Assembly: GCA_007570785.1 (NCBI GenBank) | Contig: ML664175.1 | Span: 8,942,225 to 9,006,224 of the forward strand | DNA from: Antilocapra americana | Taxonomy: Eukaryota; Chordata; Mammalia; Artiodactyla; Antilocapridae | DNA length: 64,000 nt | Reading direction: 5' to 3' | Shown here: positions 24,452 through 36,260 of the stretch, piece by piece | Layout of the letters: the number at the start of each line of letters is the position of its first letter | Position numbering within the stretch: position 1 is the first letter of the stretch | The notes under the pieces: model-generated | Databases searched by the model: none | What the model was told of the DNA's origin: nothing | What the model saw: the letters and a program-made list of their open reading frames with translations, nothing else | Made by a program: the position numbers and the translations under genes

Positions 24452-25347
24452 GAGTTTCAAAAGCTTTCCTAACTTCAGAACAGTGTAATTTTCTTAGTGG
24501 GCAATTTTCTCTCTATTATCTATTTATCTACATTTATCCTTATGAATGTTTGTACTGAATGCTAGCCTGACAAGACAATGCAAAGTACCAATACGGTTTT
24601 AGGTTCTTAAAATATTTCTAGAAATATCTGAGATTCTGTGTATAAGTAATGCAAATACAGATTCTTTCCTTAACTCTCAACGACTCACAATGGAATGCCA
24701 ATCTGTAATACACACAGCTTGAGAACAGAGTAAACCAAGAAATCATGGCCATAAAGTGTGCAATTCAGTCAACATGGGAAAGAGAATTAATATGATTGAA
24801 ACAATCACTGTAATTTCTCAGAGTGGATATGGGCATAGAAAAATAGGCCTTTAAAAAAGAGTGTTCCAAAGTAGTTTCTATAGTTTTGTAGGGTCAGAAT
24901 TAAGGCCCATCTGCCATGATTTTTCTTCTGAGACAAAAGGCCGTTTCTATGAAAAGAGTGGGAGTGTACCTAAGAAAGGGAAACCATACTAAAAATCATC
25001 ATACTTGGTCATCCAGATGAAGTACTGTTTTTTCTCATTATGATAAAATATGTCTATTACAGAAAATGTATATAACTCAGACAAGCCAAAAGAAGAAATC
25101 AAAATAAAATATTCTTAAAACTAGCACCTAGAGATAAGCACTGGGATCATTAGTGTGTTATGTTTTTCCTTCCATTTCCTATCCATATGCACCCATATTC
25201 AGTGTATTTTGTACTTTATAATCTTTTTCAGTTAATATGCTATGGATAACTATTCATATTATTAAACATTATCCTAAAACATTCTAATGTCTACATTTAT
25301 TCAAACTGTATGGATGTACCATAGTTTGTTTTATTAAACCTCTGTAG

Positions 25348-25540
25348 TGCTTCCCAGGTGGCTCAGCAGTACAGAATCTGCCTGCCAAGCAGGAGATACC
25401 AATTCGGTCCCTGAATCGGGAAGATTCTCTGGAGGAGGAGATGGCAACCTACTCCAGAGAAATCCCAGGGACAGAGGGGCCAGGAGGGTTACAATCTATA
25501 GGGTCGCAAAGAGTCACAACTTAGCGACTAAACAACAACA
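25348..25540 (+). repeat. Bov-tA-type SINE within an older repeat
   Basis: GCTTCCCAGGTGGCTCAGCA through GCGACTAAACAACAACA. The flanks (25050-25330 and 25545-25640) read like one ancient interspersed repeat, family uncertain, split by this insertion. Confidence 0.88.
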
Positions 25541-25640
25541 AAAAACTGACTATTTCGTTTTCTCCAGATTTTCAGAGTTATTAATGACCCCATACACTAC
25601 AGTGAGCATTTCTGTGCTTAAATATTTGTGCATGTTTAGA

Positions 25641-27659
25641 GTACCTTTTTATGGCAGGTTCTGTTAATTGTTGAGTAAAAGAGTGTATATATATTATTCT
25701 ACTCGCTTTTGGAGTTGCCTAATTATCCCTAGAATAATAGGGATATCAATTTATACTCCCACTATTAATATGAGTGGTTCTTTAACCCCAAACTCTCACT
25801 AACTCTGGCCTTACATCACCTATTTCTTTTTAATTTTGTTGAATTTTGTGTTTTTATATTGAGTTACTCCAAATCTTCCTTAGAAGGAAGTTAGGAGGTA
25901 TATAAATTTTCAATAATGTCAAGCTAGATATATTTACATATTCTACCAGGAAAGATGTATCAACTGTGATAAACAGGCAAAATGTGATGCCTACTGTCTG
26001 CACAGATTTCCTAAGTTACTGTTAATGTCTGGCATGCTGAGAAAGCTAAGATGCCATTTTCACCTTCAGCTGAAGCACCCACTTTAGTTTCTATAATAAA
26101 GTAAGTGTTGATAGAGTTATGCTATCTTGGCCAATTTAAGAAGCCTCCACTTATACAGGGAAGCCTACATTCTGAGACGCTGTGCAAAATCTTTCAGGAG
26201 TTCACACATCTCAAAATGGAAAAGTGCAGTATCAATAAACTCTGTCAGGATTATGATATCACAGCAGCTTATCCAAATCAAATGATAAATCAAGTTGTTT
26301 AAACAGGAAAATATACCAGTATTTAGCCTGTTTCGATTCTTAGTCTATGACTGTGGTTTATGCCATGCCTCTGTTAAATCTTTCATTATCCCATGGGGAT
26401 CTTTCACCTAGTTAACCTCTGTTATCCTTCAGATTTTAATTCCTTGTCAGTTTCTCAGGGAAACTTAACCAGATCCTCACTAGCAAACTCTATAGTGTTC
26501 CCTAGAACTTACAACTCTGTATACTTTTCTACCACAGCACCTACAAAAGCTTACAGTTATTAATATAATTTATTTGGTGATTTGATTACAATGTCTATTT
26601 CCTCTTCTAGTTGTAAAGCTTCATAATTTGGGTAGTTACTTAACAAACAACCAATTCTCTATTTTAGAATAGTGGTCTCCACATTTTTTTTCATTTCACC
26701 CATTAATAATTTTTTCTAGCAAGCATACTCATAACATATACACTCTTTATAATATATACATATGAGACTTTCCTATTATGTACCTTATGAAACATACAAA
26801 AATACTTTTAAAGCGTTGAGATAAGAATATTTTCCTACAGCAATGTCTGTCTTATAGTGCCCCTCTACCTCCTGGTGTGTGTAGTTGGTACAAAGCTTAA
26901 CATTTCATTTGCACTAAGTTTTTTTAAGAACAAGCTTAAAACAAAAACAAAATAAAACCCTCAAGTATAATTACTGCTATGCAGCAAATGTTTTTTTTCT
27001 ATCCACTCTGAAGTTTCTTTCATGTGCTAATGTGGTATTTAAAAAACCTTCTCTCCTTTAACTTACTTAGATCTTTAAAGACCTCACACATCTAAAGATT
27101 CTTTACATTGACCAGAAGCTTCCAGAGTGGTCTGAAGGTTGACAATTAAAGGATAGCACTGATTTAATTTTCTACAACAAGAGTTTTCCCTTCTGTAAGG
27201 AAAACTGTTTGCAATTCACATAAAGCATTTTACCATGCTTTACAGATTTTTAAAAGTAAGAAGGAAAGGGTTACCGAAGTTTTTCCTTCATTCATAAACC
27301 TACCACTGGGAATGTTCTGCACTATAAAACAGTCAAGAGCTGATCAATAACTATGAGTGTCTTCCTAATACCAAGGAAACATGGCTTCCATTTGTTACCA
27401 TTTTAATGAGGTTTTATTAGCACATGTAGAAAGGAAGCAGAAAACGTAACAAAGATAAATTTAACAACCGTCGAAATATAAATACAAAGGGTTATAGAGA
27501 TTACTGGAATATTTTAGGAGAGAGATATATAAAGTTAAAGGTTCAGTGTAAAGGAGTTAGTTAAATAATTATTAAATGGATGTGAACATCATTAGATAGT
27601 AAAAGTTTCTTCAAAGATCTTAATTTGTGTCATTTGGAATGAAGTTAAAAATTCTTTTT
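25641..27659. other. AT-rich intronic sequence, nothing recognised
   Basis: No exon, RNA gene or clear repeat family. Short low-complexity A/T runs only. Confidence 0.45.
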
Positions 27660-27945
27660 CTGTGAGGAGGGATAGATTGGGAATTTGGGATTAGCAGATA
27701 CAAACTATTATATACAGGATGGATAAACAACAAGGTCCTAACTGTATAATACCACAGGGAACTATTTTCAGTACCCTGTGATAAACCATAATGAAAAAGA
27801 ATATTTTAAAAAAGAATGTGTGTGTGTATATATATATAAACACACATATATAAAACTGAATCACTTTGCCACTCAGCAGAAATTAACACAACACTGTAAA
27901 TCAACTATACTTGAATAAAATAAAATTTTAAGAATACTCTTTGGG
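27660..27945 (+). repeat. L1 3'UTR fragment
   Basis: GGATGGATAAACAACAAGGT, CACAGGGAACTATTTTCAGT and TGTAAATCAACTATACTTGA are the usual end of cetartiodactyl L1 copies. It contains a TG/TA microsatellite at 27817-27851. Confidence 0.85.
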
Positions 27946-30039
27946 GAGACAAACCACGGAACTAATTTTGTCCTCACACACTTTTTATATTTTATATCTG
28001 AAGAAAAACTTGACCACTTAACATACAGAGAAAGAAAAAACTGGTGATTCCCATTCTCATCTGTATTTCAATAACGCCTTTTTTTTTTTTAAGCTTTCTG
28101 TTGTTTTACTTTCCCTAAAGAAGAGATATTGCCCTAAAGAAAAGATATTTCAGGTGGAAATTTACTTTGAGGGAGGCAGCCGGAAGGGATATTTGCTGAG
28201 AATGAAGGAAATCGAGGACACTGCCTCCTGCATCCCCAGCTCTTTAACTACTGTAACATCAGACCTCATACTTAAGTGACATAAGACTCAGAACTGGAAA
28301 CACATCACAATTGGTATTTCACTTCATAAACTGGTTAAAAAAAACCAGTGCTACTTGAAATAATGGAACTTCCTTACCCTGCTTATTTTCTCCATCTCCA
28401 CAGGGGCCTTACTTTATTTAGGATTCTTTTCAGTCAGGCATGAGAACAGAGGCTCCACAAGTACTGTAAGTCTTTACCCAGTGCCAAAGGTCAAAGGGTT
28501 ATCTGTGCTATGCAGTTTTAGGGTAGATGATTTTCTTTATTCTTTTCTTTCTCTCCTTTTTTTTTTTTTTTAAAGAAAACAAAATATAGGTATAGGACAC
28601 ACAGCAAGCTAATTTAGGTACTAAAAAAGTTCTGCTGATGAACCTCTTTCTCAAGAAAACTACTAAATATCAACTTTTCAGGCATTTTACAAAGAGAAAC
28701 CAGATGCAACTAAATCCCCCTTCCCACCACTATTGTCTGCTAGAAAACTTACCACACAGCTGCTAAAGCAGTAAAGCAACTTCAAACCTACAAAAGTGAT
28801 GACCATTTAGGCAAATGCACCAATTTTGTTCTTGGGGAAGAAACAACTTTGCTTTATTTAAAAAAAAAAAAGAGTAATGTTTTTGTTCACAAATTACACC
28901 TCATTTAACAACAAGACAGATGTTTTTCACAGAGCTTTTCATGTTTTAGAGTATTTCGAAAGGTGATGACTATTCAAGACTAAGCATATAAAAGTCCAGG
29001 AAAAACCATCAAAATTCTTTTCCCAATTATTTTTTTGGTTTTTCCCAATTATTTTTTTGATATGGAAAGTTGAACCCTAATTTTTAAACAAGGAGAAAAA
29101 TATTTCAGAAAATATAGGCATTTATTGCTGCCTCCCTTTTCTCTCACCAAAATGATCTTTTCTAAAGTGGGAAATAAAATTGAGTGTAACATCCCATAAG
29201 GTGCCACTGATACAATTTTGAGACAGCACAATATACAGCACAAGAGTAAAAGGCATTTATTCTTTCAGGGGGCACTGTCATTTTAACACTCTCTGTAGTC
29301 CTCTGAATTTAAGAGGCAGAAATACAAATTATAACAGTACTGCTATTGCATTCAACTGAGTTACAAAAAAAATTACAAAACGGCTTTCAAACACTGAGGA
29401 GTACAAAATATCCTCTGTGATCTGCTATAATTCAAAATACAATTTGGAATTTGCTAGCTATATTTCTCCCATAATATAGCAGCAATGATTTGTCTGATCC
29501 CTTTTGCTTCCTTCTTAATCAAAATTCCTCTATCTTTTGCATCAAGTAAAAAACTGATAAATGTTTAGAATTATACCAAATTAAGAATATAAATACAACC
29601 TCATCTGAAATTTCAATGAGATTTGTTGAATGTGCCCCACTTTCCTGAAAATGACCTTTCAGGAAAGACATTTCCTGAAAATGTCTTTCATTTTACAATT
29701 ATGGTGACAAATGGTTTCTTCCGCTCAAATCTTTGTAGCTCAGACAAAAAGATGTTGGGTTCCTTGGAACAGGACAGCATCAGTGTGTAGGCTTAACTCC
29801 AAACTGTACAGCAGTGATTCACTATCTCAGATCTTCTGAAATCAAAGCCATATATTAAGCTCCTAGAGACATCTTCACCAGAACACCAAACTTTCCAACC
29901 CAATACAATCAAAATTGAACTAAATAATCTCCCACTTTTACAAACCTGGTCTTTCTCCTGAAACTCTACTCCAGTGAAGTATCATTCATTCAGGACTCTT
30001 GAGAATCAGTCCCAACTTCTTCACCCAATCAGATTTATA
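27946..30039. other. Unique intronic sequence with small local repeats
   Basis: No transposable element recognised. T runs lie near 28080 and 28560. A direct duplication of TTTCCCAATTATTTTTTTG occurs at about 29020-29060. A TTTCnnGAAA palindrome cluster lies at 29641-29680. Confidence 0.5.
29641..29680. promoter_or_regulatory. Cluster of three TTTCnnGAAA palindromes
   Basis: TTTCCTGAAA at 29641, TTTCAGGAAA at 29657 and TTTCCTGAAA at 29671. Adjacent units can pair as a hairpin. TTCnnGAA is the tail-to-tail unit of heat-shock elements. Function is only a possibility. Confidence 0.3.
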
Positions 30040-30240
30040 AGCAGCTAACAGCTACTGAGCACTTACTATGTACAAGAGCACTGTGTTGAGGGTTCAGCAT
30101 GTTCTAATACACTTAATCCTCAATATCCTGGACATTGTGCAAATTGAGGTTTATGGAGGTACAGTAACTTAACCAAGATCATACCAAGTGTGAGGACAGC
30201 TACAATTCAAACCCTGGCCATCTGATCTCAAGACCTTCAT
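30040..30240 (-). repeat. MIR SINE, antisense
   Basis: CTACTGAGCACTTACTATGT, ACACTTAATCCTCAATATCC and AGTAACTTAACCAAGATCAT are in the order of antisense MIR, close to full length. Confidence 0.85.
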
Positions 30241-30279
30241 TCTTCTATTTTAAATTTGAAAACTGACCTTTTGCGGGTG

Positions 30280-30990
30280 TATGGTTCTATTCAATACACG
30301 AACAGGTTTATGCAACTACACCACAATCAGAAAACAGAACAATTTCATAGAATCAAGAAACTGCCAGTGCTGCCTCTTTGTAGTTAATTCTGCTCCCACT
30401 CCTAATTTATGGCAACCACTGATCTGTTCTCCATCCCTGTAGTTTTGACTTCTCAAGAATGTCACATAATTGGAATAATACAGTGTATTTTGAGAATGGA
30501 TTCTTTCACTCAGCATGATGCCAGTGATATCCATCAACCAACTATTGCAAGTAGCCATATAGTTCATTGCTCTCCACTGCTGAGGAGTAACTCAATTATA
30601 TGGCTATATCACAGTTTATTTACTCACCCAGTGAAGGACAGTTGTAGGAACTATAAATTGAGCTATACATTTTGTGTATAGGTTCTTGTGTGAACATCCA
30701 TTTTCATTTTTCTAGGGTAAAGATGTAGGATGGGACTGCTGAGTCACACGGCACAGGCATATTTAACTTTGTAAGACCGCCCTTGAACTGTTTTCCAGAG
30801 TGGCTGTACAATTTTGCATTCCTACAATAATGCATAAGAGTTCCAGGTGTTCTGTATCCAAGTTAGCATTTGTTATTCGTGGTTTTGATATTAAGAAAAT
30901 TTTTAATCATTCTATTATGTATGCAGTGGTATCCTACAACAGTTAAAATTTTTTACTTTGCATTTCTATAATGGCTAATGATACTGCACA
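30280..30990 (-). repeat. L1M 3' region, antisense
   Basis: TTATGGCAACCACTGATCTG, ATTCTTTCACTCAGCATGAT and GAGTGGCTGTACAATTTTGC are typical antisense L1M phrases. Confidence 0.75.
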
Positions 30991-31049
30991 TCTTTTCATA
31001 GATCCGTTAGGCATAATAGCTATACATGAAGGTCTCCCATCAGACCCAC

Positions 31050-31830
31050 ATGTAATGAGTCAAGTTCTAAGCCCCAGAAATTTCACACCTGCCTTCTCTC
31101 CAATGAACTCCTTTAGTTTATACTTACTTTATTATTTTAGATTATTTCCCATCTTTGGTAATCCTCTCCTGGGCCCACTGCTCACTGATTCTCTAAATCT
31201 ATCCTTTACAGTATCATTACCAGTTATCTGTCTAAACAAGCCATGTCATTTTCTCACTTCAAAATTTAATGGCTCTTCCCTATTTATTATGGGCTCCCCT
31301 GGTGGCTCAAAGGGTAAAGCATCTGCCTGCAGTGTGGGAGACCTGGGTTCGATTCCTGGGTTGGGAAGATCCCCTGGAGAAGGAAACAGCAACCCACTCC
31401 AGTAGTCTTGCTTGGAAAATCCCATGGATAAAGGAGCCTGGTAGGCTACAGTCCATGGGATCACAAAGAGTCGGACATGACTGAGTGACTTCATTCACTA
31501 TTTATTATACAATATAAGACAAAGACTAAATAACTTTTTATGGTATACAGGGTCCTTAAAACACCGGCCCTAGTTAATTCTATGGTTTTAGTCTCCACAG
31601 CTCCCACCCAGGCAACCCATGATTCAGCTGTAACAAACCAATGAAGCTACCTCTTTTAATCTTTTTGTACATTTTGAGCTCCTATGATTGGAATGATTTT
31701 CCTCCATTTCTCAACTGGGCAATTTTTCATCATATAGTAAGATTAGTCATTTATCCTTTATGCTCACAGAATACTCTGATCACACCTCAATTTTATCAGC
31801 ACATTTTCCTATGAACGCTGATAGGTTCTC
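31050..31830 (+). repeat. L2 LINE fragment split by a SINE
   Basis: Pyrimidine-rich L2-like text (TTTAATGGCTCTTCCC on the left, ATACAGGGTCCTTAAAACAC on the right) continues across the SINE at 31291-31497. Confidence 0.55.
31291..31497 (+). repeat. Bov-tA-type SINE with 11-bp target-site duplication
   Basis: A full-length copy from GGCTCCCCTGGTGGCTCAAA to GACTGAGTGACTTCATTCA. It is flanked by exact CTATTTATTAT at 31280-31290 and 31498-31508. Confidence 0.96.
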
Positions 31831-32930
31831 CAGGCTGAAGTTAAACACTCTGGAGGCAGACATGCCATCTTACATTCAGGCTCCTTGTGTCCAATCCAGG
31901 CCTGGTGAGTATGTGCATTAGATTAATATATTCTAATTTTTAAATTTTAAAAGTAATGGGGAATAACAGATAACACACACATAGAAACTTCTGAGAAAAA
32001 TGTGTATTATATTAACTTTAGCATCAGAAATTTTGCATTTCTAACTGGCACTATCTTCCAGGCAATGTCTTCACGAGGAGTTACAAGAACTCACACAAGT
32101 TAAAACTGAATGTTATAGGGATGGTTTCAATTTTGCAACTCATTTGCTGGTAATTAATTTACACTAATTTAATGGTAACTATAGCTCATTATCAATAATT
32201 CTAAATGGAGTTCAACTGATTTGCAAAGCCAAAGAGCTTCTGTGTTATAAGCCTCCTAGTAGGGCCTAAGAGACCAGCCCCAAGAAAGCACAGGAGCCTC
32301 TTTAACTGAGATCTATTAAGTTCCATAAAACACTGTACTCACACAGTGCTAAAATGAATGCTTTACAAACAGTATTGCAACTCTCAGGGCCCATAATAAA
32401 GCTCAATAATAGCAGCTGAGTGAGTTAAAAAATATTCTCCACTTGAGTGACTATTAAATGCTCCTGGCTTCATGCTGTGGATTCAAAGAACAGTTTGTGT
32501 TTGGTTTATGGAATCCATGGTTGTATTTCCTTTATTTATCTGATCATTTAAAAACACAAAACTTAATTAACTTGGCACTATAACAGACAATTACTGACCA
32601 AATCAAGACTAACTAGGCTTTCTCAGGGGACAGAATATGTCATTAGATTTATGACTGGATGCCTCCTGAGAGTTTTCTCAATCAAAACGAAGAATAAATT
32701 AGAACACTTAAACACAGTTAAAGAACTGGCTTAAAGACGGGCATGAGCAAAGGTTCAAATACCTTCCCCCTTAAATGTTAAAATAGTTTGTTTTTCAGAT
32801 ATGGGGTCAGTATTACCTAACACTTTGTAAACGATTTCTGAAGAGGGTCTGCACAGTAAAAATTTCCAAATTTGCTGATCTGGTGAATATTACATTTTTA
32901 CAATGATTACAATCCTCCAAAGTTGAGTAT
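31831..32930. other. Intronic sequence, nothing recognised
   Basis: AT-rich, without a splice-bounded frame or repeat I can name. Confidence 0.45.
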
Positions 32931-33132
32931 GTTGTTGCTTATTTAGTCACTACGTAGTGTCTGACTCTTTCATGATCTCATGGACTATAGCTCTCCAGGC
33001 TCCTCTGTTCATGGGATTTCCCAGGCAAGAATTCTGGAGTGGGTTGTCATTTCCTTCTCCAGTGGATCTTCCTAACCCAGAGATCAAACCCAAGTCTCCT
33101 GCACTAGCAGGTGGATTCTTTACCACTGAACC
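32931..33132 (-). repeat. Bov-tA-type SINE
   Basis: The reverse complement has GAATCCACCTGCTAGTGCAG, CCACTCCAGAATTCTTGCC and the tail GACTAAATAAGCAACAAC. Confidence 0.9.
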
Positions 33133-33389
33133 TTGTGTAAAGTGATTTAAAGCAACAGAATAAGCTGTTTTCTAAAGGAATTTTAATTTACTGTTTGTGT
33201 ACATGAAAACTGCCACATACAGTAGGGTCTAGAGCAAACTTGGGAGTACAGGTGTTTATAACATCTCCAAATCAGAAAGTGAAAAGAAAGTTCACAAAAT
33301 TTCTTCTTTAAGGGAAGAAGTAAGTTCTGAGCTGATTTGGGTCTCATTTCTCTATATTATATTCTACACAATGCAACAGAAATGTACTT

Positions 33390-34030
33390 CTAAACATGAA
33401 TCTAATCAGGCCATTTGCTTACTTAAAATTATTTAATGGCTTCACATTGCCCTAAGGATAAAGTTGGAATTCCCTCACATGCCTTACCAAGCACTTGCCT
33501 CTCCCATTTCACTTTGGTCATAGTAATATTTTAGTTCCTCCAGAATATAGTTTCCCTCACCTCCTGGCCATCCTATAAACTCCAGCATTCCTTGAGTACT
33601 TCCTGGGTTCTACTATCTCCTCTTTGCAGAGGTAACTTTACCCAGAACCTATGAAGCTGGAGTTTCAGAACTCTTTATCTGCATGAGGTCTATTAAAGAC
33701 CCTGTATCTACAGTATATTTTTATATTGCTTTAACCTATTTTATATTATTTTATTTTATCAGACCCCCACAACCTGTATCTGCCCCAGCACCTTTGCCTG
33801 GCTGAGATCTTCCTTTAGATCTCAACACAAATGTTCTCTCTTCTTGAAAGCCATCCCCATTTTAGACCTGAAGTAGGTCAGAGGTTCCTGCCAAATGCCA
33901 TAGCAGCAATCTGACTTTCACTATCAAGGAGTTCATCACACCTTATTTTAATTGCTTATTTAATTATTATTCTTCCCCCTGAGTTCCCCAAATGTATGAT
34001 CTGTCTACATTAAATATGGTTGTGTTCTAA
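33390..34030 (+). repeat. L2 LINE fragments
   Basis: TTAATGGCTTCACATTGCCC, TTCCTGGGTTCTACTATC and AAATGTTCTCTCTTCTTGAA follow L2 order. Diverged, with an AT-rich interruption near 33710. Confidence 0.55.
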
Positions 34031-34249
34031 TGTAGGGACCACCATATGGTGAACTTGGCAAATATTTGAGAATCAGAAGATGAATCTGTGAAGGAGTACT
34101 TAGCGGCAAATAAAATATAGGAATATAGGGCTCAAACTAAAAGATTATACCTGAGAGCCTGTGACTCATCCACTCCTTGGATGTTTGGGAAGAAATGTAC
34201 AGACTGAATGATGATACCCATGAAGGTCATGCTTTTCTTATTGTATAAA

Positions 34250-34541
34250 GGAAATCAACCCTGAATACTCATTGGAAGGACTGATGCTGAAGCTGAAGCT
34301 CCAATACTTTGGCCACCTGCTGCAAAGAAACAATTCACTAGAAAAGACACTGATGACAGGAAAAACTGAGGGCAGGAGAAGAAGGGGCAACAGAGGATGA
34401 GATGGTTAGATGGCATCATTGACTCAATGGACATGAGTTTGAGCAAACTCCAGGAGATAGTGAAGGACAGGGAAGCCCGGAGAGCTGTAGTTCATGCGGT
34501 CACAGTCAGACATAACTCAGCAACTGAACAACATCAACAAG
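34250..34541 (+). repeat. BovB LINE 3' end, 5'-truncated
   Basis: AATCAACCCTGAATACTCAT, GATGCTGAAGCTGAAGCTCC and GTTTGAGCAAACTCCAGGAG, ending AGCAACTGAACAACATCAAC. Confidence 0.92.
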
Positions 34542-35127
34542 TTGAGAAGTATGGGGAAATGTGACTGGAAACAAGATAAACAATAAAAAGCACAATAAAT
34601 ATGGACTAAACAGAGGTTCAGCAGTAACAAAATTAAAAACTATCATTGGCCTGGCAATTATAGGCATCTAGAAGGCACAAAAATAAATTTATGAAAGATT
34701 TCCAACAAGAATAACAACTAGAATTAAGAGTTATTAAGTTATAAAAAGTTAACATGGCTATTTAGGAAAAATATTACTGTACTAGGTCATCTAGACCAGT
34801 GTTTCTACTTTTATGCACAAACTAGTCATCTAGCAATTGTGTTAAAATGGACTCTGATTCAGTAGATCTGGGGAAAGGAAAGGGGAACCTGAAATTCAAC
34901 ATTTAAATAAAATTTCAGATTATGCTGCTGATCTTGGGACCACATTTTGAAGAGCAAAGACTATCAAGTCTACACCTGGAACTGCCAAACCATAGCAATA
35001 TGGCCTACTGCCTCTGAGTAACCTGCCAGCTAAACAATGGTTTTCACATTTTTGAGCAGTCAGAAAAAAATTTTAAACAATATTTTATGACACATAAAAA
35101 TTACATGAAACTCGATTTCAGTCTCCA

Positions 35128-35360
35128 GGGACTTCCTTGGTGGTCCAGTGGCTAAGATGCCATGCTCCCAATGCAGGGGGCTCGGGTTTGATCCCTGGTT
35201 GGGGAATTAGATTCCACATATCCCAACTAAGAGCTTGCAGGCCACAACTAAAAGTTTGAATGCTGCAACTAGAAAGTCTGCCTGCTGCAATGAAGACTGA
35301 AGATCCCAGATGCCACAACTAAGACCCACCCACTACAGTCAAATAAATATTTTTTTAAAA
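35128..35360 (+). repeat. CHR-type tRNA-Glu SINE, long form
   Basis: It starts GGGACTTCCTTGGTGGTCCA, with GGGTTTGATCCCTGGTTGGG, a body of CTGCAACTAGAAAGT-like phrases and the tail CAAATAAATATTTTT. Confidence 0.85.
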
Positions 35361-35489
35361 TTTAAGTTTCCATAAATAAGCCTTTATTGGACCATAACCA
35401 ACACCCATACATTTACGAATTTCTATGCTGCTTTGTGCCATAGTGCCAGTCAGGCATTTATGGAAGCGACCATATGGCCCACTGTATTC

Positions 35490-35860
35490 ATCTGCATAGG
35501 CTGCCATGACAAAATGCCATGGACTGGATGGCTTAAACAATAGAAATTACATTCTCAAGGTTCTGGAGACTGGGAAGTCCAAGATCAAGGTGTGGCAGGA
35601 GTCTGTTTCTGATAAGAGCTCTCTTCCTGGCTTGTAGACTGTTACTTTCTCACTGTCTCATGGTGGAGAGAGTGCTCTGGTATTTCTTTCTCTTCTTATA
35701 AGGGCACCACCCCTATCAGATTAGGGCCCCACACTCATGACCTCATTCAACATTTATCACACTCTCAAAGGCTATGTCTTCAAATATGGTCACATTAGGG
35801 ATTAGGGCTTCACCATATGAATTTGGCAGGAACATAAAACATTCAGCTCATAGCACCCAC
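35490..35860 (-). repeat. MLT1A-like ERVL-MaLR LTR, antisense
   Basis: The plus-strand text (GGCTGCCATGACAAAATGCC, TTCTGGAGACTGGGAAGTCC, GATTAGGGCCCCACACTCAT, CTTCACCATATGAATTTGGC) is the complement of an MLT1A-type LTR. No internal viral coding region accompanies it. Confidence 0.75.
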
Positions 35861-36119
35861 AAAGCCTAAAATATTTACTATCTGGCTCATTACAGAGAAA
35901 ATCTGCCTAGTCCTGGTCTAGACCTTTGCTTCTCAAAATGGGCAGAAATACAAAAATTTCAGGCTTCACCCAGACATAGTAAATTTTAACAAGGCTCCTG
36001 GGTAAATTCATACATATATTAAAATTCAAGAGGTAGTGGTTTCCACATATAAAGATCATGGAAAGTAACATGGAGAAAAAAAAGTTTTAATCCAGAATTT
36101 CAGACTCCATCCTGGGAGA

Positions 36120-36260
36120 AGAACCACTTTAAAAACAGTTACTACAGCTAACATTGTTGAGGACTTACAATGCAATTTACAATGCAATGTTAACCCTTAT
36201 GTGTATTATGCTATTTAATCTTCCTAACATTCTAAAATAACTATTATTATTATCTCTATT
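36120..36260 (-). repeat. MIR SINE fragment, antisense
   Basis: GCTAACATTGTTGAGGACTT, TATTTAATCTTCCTAACATT and CTATTATTATTATCTCTATT are in antisense MIR order. Confidence 0.65.

Noticed and set aside
31291..31370. tRNA-like box A and B sequence that could be read as a tRNA gene
   Set aside because: It is the head of a Bov-tA SINE, followed by the SINE body. It lacks an intact cloverleaf. The same applies to every SINE head here.
35490..35860. Possible endogenous retrovirus
   Set aside because: Only a diverged solitary LTR of the MaLR type is present, with no internal region, so it is listed as a repeat rather than a provirus.
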